Shown piece after piece: positions 61,042-64,000 of a stretch of DNA of 64,000 bases (positions are counted from its first letter, which is position 1; each line of letters starts with the position of its first letter). Both the position numbers and the translations under genes were made by a program. Source of the stretch: Terriglobales bacterium (GTDB taxonomy: Bacteria > Acidobacteriota > Terriglobia > Terriglobales > Acidobacteriaceae); the NCBI GenBank assembly GCA_025934735.1, contig JAICWP010000019.1, positions 20,538 to 84,537 of the forward strand, read 5' to 3'. Under the pieces are notes generated by a model. It worked only from the letters and a program-made list of their open reading frames with translations, was not told the DNA's origin and did no database searches.

Positions 61042-61261
61042 AAATGCCTCCAACTATGAGCGACTCTCCCTGTGTATCTTTTTAGAATCTCCCCCGCTCA
61101 GCGTCAAGTGCGGCAGGCGCGGTCTGCCCCTCCGTAACCTCGCCCATCATGCCTGGGGCCGGAGCCGGTCTCTTTGCCTGGGTGGGGATATCCTCCGGAG
61201 GCAAGTGATGACGCACCATGGGAGCCGGTTGCCAGAAATTTTCGGCCGGGCGGGATCGCCC

Positions 61262-61771
61262 CTATTTCGACGGGCCGTGCGCGGTTTTGCCCGCCAGCAG
61301 GTCGAGGGCGTGAGGAAGAATATCAATCACTGCCGCCAGTGATTCCGTGGCTCCCCGCGGGCTGCCGGGCAGGTTGAGCACCAGCGAAGAGCCGCGGGTG
61401 GCGCAGAGGCCGCGGCTCAGGGCGGCCAGCGGCGTTTGCTTGATGCCTTCGGCGCGCATGCGCTCGCCGATGCCCGGCACTTCGCGGTCGCATATGGAGA
61501 GGGTCGCTTCCGGGGTGACGTCGCGCGTGGCTACGCCCGTGCCGCCGGTAGTGACCACCAGCCGGGCCTGCTCGCACAGCTGCACCAGCGCGTTTTCAAT
61601 GTGATTGCGTTCGTCGGGAACGGCTTCGCGGGTCACCACCTGGTAGCCCGCCTTTTCGAGCGCTTCCGCCACCGCCGGGCCGGAGCCGTCCTGGCGGGAG
61701 CCGGCTACCACCGAGTCGCTCACCGTCAGCACCGCTGCGCTGCGCGCACCCGCCTCAGTTGCCAAGGACAT
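61262..61771 (-). CDS. mog: Molybdopterin adenylyltransferase (MogA/MoaB-like)
   Basis: The protein has 169 residues from the ATG at 61771, with GGAAG upstream. MogA motifs include VLTVSDSVVAGSRQDGSGP, VVTTGGTGVATRDVTPEATL and LVLNLPGSPRGATESLAAVI. It adenylates molybdopterin before metal insertion. The start lies within the end of the receiver-DUF4388 gene (17-bp overlap). It is the last gene of a three-gene unit with moaC. Confidence 0.9.
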   Translation of the reverse strand: MSLATEAGARSAAVLTVSDSVVAGSRQDGSGPAVAEALEKAGYQVVTREAVPDERNHIENALVQLCEQARLVVTTGGTGVATRDVTPEATLSICDREVPGIGERMRAEGIKQTPLAALSRGLCATRGSSLVLNLPGSPRGATESLAAVIDILPHALDLLAGKTAHGPSK

Positions 61772-62501
61772 TGTCTTCCGCACCTTTGTGGGCTTCATCC
61801 AGCAGGCGCAAGCCTTCCATCAGCAGTCCCTGGGTAGAAAGCGTGGTGCTTTTCTCTTTGCTGCGGCCCTCGAAGTCAATCTGGAAATTTCCGCCGGTCA
61901 GGACAAGCACCTTGTAGACCGCCGCATCGCCCATCAAGTCGCCATAGGCGGCATGCCTGATCTGCCCTTCCACGAAGAACATTTCGCAGCGATCATTCTC
62001 GTGGGTGATGATGAGCGAACAGCTCTTGCGTCCCATTTCCAGCGACTGCACCAGATCAATGACGTTCATCTGGGCGAGGCTGCCGCGGAACACGCTGCCC
62101 CCGGGCGCTTCCCTCGCCATCTTCTCCAGCGCGATCTTGTCAATCACGCGCTTGATGCGGGTGGTGGCCTCCTTGAGGAAGAAGGGCTTCTCCAGCATGT
62201 CGTCCACTGGCTCCTGCATGCTGAGCTTGTCGGCGATATCGGATTTGCTGGCCAGCAGGATGACGGAGGTGGAGGCGGTGGCGGGGCGGCTTTTGAGCTT
62301 CTCCACCAATTGGCGGCCGTCCATGCCCGGCATCTGGTAGTCGCTGATCAGCAGGTCGGGCGGGTCGTCCACCGCCTTCAGCAGGGCGTCGGCGCCATCG
62401 GTAGCGGTGCTGACCGTGGCCAGCGGAGACAACGCCTGACGCAGCATTCCCAGCACCATGGGGTTGTCATCTACCAGCAGCACTTTGACGTTAGTGGGCA
62501 T
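61755..62501 (-). CDS. Response regulator with DUF4388 (PATAN-like) domain
   Basis: The 248-residue protein has a receiver at residues 5-120 with Asp11-Asp12 (LLVDDN), phospho-acceptor Asp54 (ISDYQMPGMDG) and Lys in MLEKPFFL. The DUF4388 domain follows at about 135-235, with FRGSLAQMNVIDLVQSLEMG, CEMFFVEGQIRHAAYGDLMG and VLTGGNFQIDFE. DUF4388/PATAN domains usually serve as protein-contact outputs in motility and signalling. There is no DNA-binding domain. It overlaps moaC by 11 bp upstream and mogA by 17 bp downstream, so all three are translated together. Confidence 0.88.
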   Translation of the reverse strand: MPTNVKVLLVDDNPMVLGMLRQALSPLATVSTATDGADALLKAVDDPPDLLISDYQMPGMDGRQLVEKLKSRPATASTSVILLASKSDIADKLSMQEPVDDMLEKPFFLKEATTRIKRVIDKIALEKMAREAPGGSVFRGSLAQMNVIDLVQSLEMGRKSCSLIITHENDRCEMFFVEGQIRHAAYGDLMGDAAVYKVLVLTGGNFQIDFEGRSKEKSTTLSTQGLLMEGLRLLDEAHKGAEDNVLGN

Positions 62502-62985
62502 CTGAGCCTGAACTCTTGCCGCGGCGGCGGTAGTCTCCGCTCTTGCCGCCGGATTTGTGCTGCAAAACCACCTCGCGGACCTCTATGCCCTTGTCCAGAG
62601 CCTTGCACATGTCATAGACGGTGAGGGCGGCAATGCTGGCGGCCACCAGCGCTTCCATTTCGACCCCGGTGACCGCGGTGGTAGTTACGTGGGAGCTAAT
62701 AGCGACGCCATTCTCGCATAGGCGTACCTGCACATCAATGTGCGAGAGGGGTACGGGGTGGCACAGAGGGATGAGTTCAGCGGTGCGCTTGGCCGCCATA
62801 ATGCCAGCTAAACGAGCCACTTCCAGGGGATCGCCCTTGGGATTCTGGGGCAGCGCCCGCAGCACATGCGGCGACATGGCCACGAAGGCGCTGGCCTCGG
62901 CCGCCCGCGCCGTGGCCGCTTTAACGGAAACGTCCACCATGCGCGCCTTGCCCGCCGCGTCGTAATGGGAAAGCTTTTTGGCCAT
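62491..62985 (-). CDS. moaC: Cyclic pyranopterin monophosphate synthase accessory protein
   Basis: The 164-residue enzyme forms cyclic pyranopterin monophosphate in molybdenum cofactor synthesis. MoaC signatures are AELIPLCHPVPLSHIDVQVR and TGVEMEALVAASIAALTVYD followed by MCKALDKGIE. The C-terminal tail is basic. Its stop overlaps the next gene by 11 bp. No moaA gene is in the window. It is first in an operon with a receiver-DUF4388 gene and mogA. Confidence 0.94.
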   Translation of the reverse strand: MAKKLSHYDAAGKARMVDVSVKAATARAAEASAFVAMSPHVLRALPQNPKGDPLEVARLAGIMAAKRTAELIPLCHPVPLSHIDVQVRLCENGVAISSHVTTTAVTGVEMEALVAASIAALTVYDMCKALDKGIEVREVVLQHKSGGKSGDYRRRGKSSGSDAH

Positions 62986-63021
62986 CGTGCAGCTACGCCC
63001 ATGTTACAGCAGCAGTGGGAT

Positions 63022-63076
63022 TTGTGGGCACGGGCTCCGTGCAGGGCGGGGCAGAGCCCGCCCCCACACGCACAGG
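63022..63076. repeat. Repeat family C copy
   Basis: GGGCACGGGCTCCGTGC with an adjoining GGCGGGGCAGAGCCCGCCCC arm, upstream of moaC. Confidence 0.6.
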
Positions 63077-63196
63077 TAAGCGAGATGGGAGGCCAGTCAG
63101 GAGTGAGAACGGCTGTTATCGGCGGTCATTCCCGACTATCCTGTATTTGCGTGCGGGGAATTGGAGAAGCAACACATAATCTCTGGAGAGAAAACT

Positions 63197-63571
63197 GTGA
63201 GAACACTCGACATTCTCACTGCCTGGATACTGATCGCGTTAGGTGCCGTTCACATCGCCCTAACGCACAAGGTAAACCCGAACATGGGCATTAACGCTAT
63301 TTGGTTCGCAAGTGGCGGCCTGCTCATTATCGCAATAGGGACGCTCAACCTACTCCGGGTGGCATATAGCCGTATCGCAAGGGGCGTCTACGTGGTGTCG
63401 GTGATTGCAAACATCGTGCTAGTGCTCCTGATGCTGTCTTTTGCAGCCCTACTTCCAATTCGGAGCAATCCGCAGGTTTCGCTTGGTCTAATTCTCGCGG
63501 TACTGCTCACCGCGTTCTCGGTGCTCCGCCGCCCTGACCACGTCCAAGCTCGTCAGGTACAAAGTCCTTAG
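63197..63571 (+). CDS. Small four-helix membrane protein
   Basis: The protein has 124 residues from a GTG at 63197, which has GGAGAG upstream. Four membrane helices are visible: LTAWILIALGAVHIALTH, AIWFASGGLLIIAIGTLNLL, VYVVSVIANIVLVLLMLSFA and SLGLILAVLLTAFSVL. No family was recognised. GC is somewhat lower than in the flanks. It is a single gene. Confidence 0.6.
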   Translation: MRTLDILTAWILIALGAVHIALTHKVNPNMGINAIWFASGGLLIIAIGTLNLLRVAYSRIARGVYVVSVIANIVLVLLMLSFAALLPIRSNPQVSLGLILAVLLTAFSVLRRPDHVQARQVQSP

Positions 63572-63699
63572 ATGATTGGATAGAAATCGCCATAGCACTT
63601 TTCATTGGCTCGGGGATTTGTAAAGTGTGTGAAGGTCCTGTTCACGAATATTGGCACGTTCCGACCTTTGGCGGTGTCAAAAGCTACAGGACTGCTGCG

Positions 63700-63951
63700 A
63701 TGCTTGCCCGACTGTTCATTTGCGTATTGCTTATCACTGGTTCCGGGTCCGCCTGCATTATGGTACCAAGTAGCCCGACGCACCTTCGCGGCAATGCCGT
63801 CTTTGGAAGGTTTACATATGAGGGCAAACCGCTGAAGAATGCCTCCATTCAGCTTCGCACAGCGAAGGGACGTGACCTGCCCCCCATCTTTAGTCCACGG
63901 ATAATGAGACTTTCTCCGCGTTTTGTTCGCCCCGCAACGCTGACGGCGTAG
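63700..63951 (+). CDS. Lipoprotein with truncated carboxypeptidase-regulatory-like domain
   Basis: The protein has 83 residues from the ATG at 63700, with AGGA upstream. The lipobox GSGSAC (Cys19) follows a hydrophobic signal. LRGNAVFGRFTYEGKPLKNA then SIQLRTAKG starts a regulatory-like sandwich. After about residue 55 the expected strands (a DxxGxF turn and PPG) are missing, and the reading frame runs into Pro/Arg-rich sequence. The domain is therefore probably truncated by a frameshift or insertion near 63870-63900. Confidence 0.5.
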   Translation: MLARLFICVLLITGSGSACIMVPSSPTHLRGNAVFGRFTYEGKPLKNASIQLRTAKGRDLPPIFSPRIMRLSPRFVRPATLTA

Positions 63952-64000
63952 CGGGGATGGGGGTGTGGGGCAAGGGGCCGGCGTTTGAGGTCCCTTGCCC

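Noticed and set aside
61090..61260. Possible riboswitch (molybdenum-cofactor or c-di-GMP type) beside the mog gene
   Set aside because: It lies downstream of mog and not upstream of moaC, and the conserved core sequences of those classes could not be found.

Overview
The window looks like chromosomal DNA of an Acidobacteriota bacterium, probably class Terriglobia (Koribacter/Terriglobus-like). This is inferred from gene content and not from a marker-gene search. The signs are two very large Oar-like TonB-dependent receptors with N-terminal carboxypeptidase-regulatory domains, many small secreted proteins of that same fold, PAS-rich histidine kinases, a pilA-type pilin with a sigma-54 promoter, high GC, and many interspersed palindromic repeat families between genes. 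No tRNA, rRNA, CRISPR array, integrase or complete insertion sequence was seen.

Layout. 1-2946: two secreted, tail-fibre-like proteins, the first running off the left edge. 3227-5448: small minus-strand genes (dual-specificity phosphatase, basic protein, sigma-region-4-like protein, zinc ribbon, unknown), facing a LexA-like XRE regulator (5648-6358) across a 35-bp palindrome. 6513-7428: a Panacea-type toxin-antitoxin module between two imperfect direct repeats. 7889-11297: DUF2071 protein, small proteins, a degenerate receiver, a true receiver. 11561-15271: TonB-dependent receptor 1. 15654-18232: MltD-like transglycosylase and a histone-like protein. 19263-21343: molybdopterin oxidoreductase plus cytochrome b and two small exported proteins. 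21544-23853: multi-PAS kinase. 24159-26993: polA. 27139-32714: methyltransferases, a YCF48-like protein, pilA, secreted proteins, a cupin and a DUF1080 protein. 33103-35352: a kinase-receiver-PilZ fusion. 35525-38348: an accessory island with a P63C-domain gene under repeated operators, a frameshifted small gene and a HEPN/RES toxin-like gene. 38462-42002: hemE-hemH-hemY. 43160-46486: xseA, two acyl carrier proteins and fabF. 47123-50401: TonB-dependent receptor 2. 50803-55454: membrane proteins, an Nramp-like transporter, cupin, PRC-barrel and DUF3309 proteins. 55770-57685: small regulators and a HIT hydrolase. 58043-59845: rpsA. 59959-62985: small secreted proteins, a LysW-like protein, and moaC / receiver-DUF4388 / mogA. 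63197-63951: a membrane protein and a possibly truncated lipoprotein.

The core functions are haem synthesis (uroporphyrinogen III to haem), fatty-acid synthesis (ACP and FabF), molybdenum cofactor synthesis (MoaC and MogA, which could serve the oxidoreductase at 19 kb), DNA repair (PolA, XseA) and translation (S1). Around them sit outer-membrane uptake, surface structures and sensing.

The places most likely to hold undescribed biology are the Panacea module with its repeat-bounded insertion, the P63C/RES island with its operator cluster, the LexA-like regulator with its palindrome and adjoining small genes, the family of receiver-like proteins lacking the phospho-acceptor, and the receiver gene overlapping both moaC and mogA.
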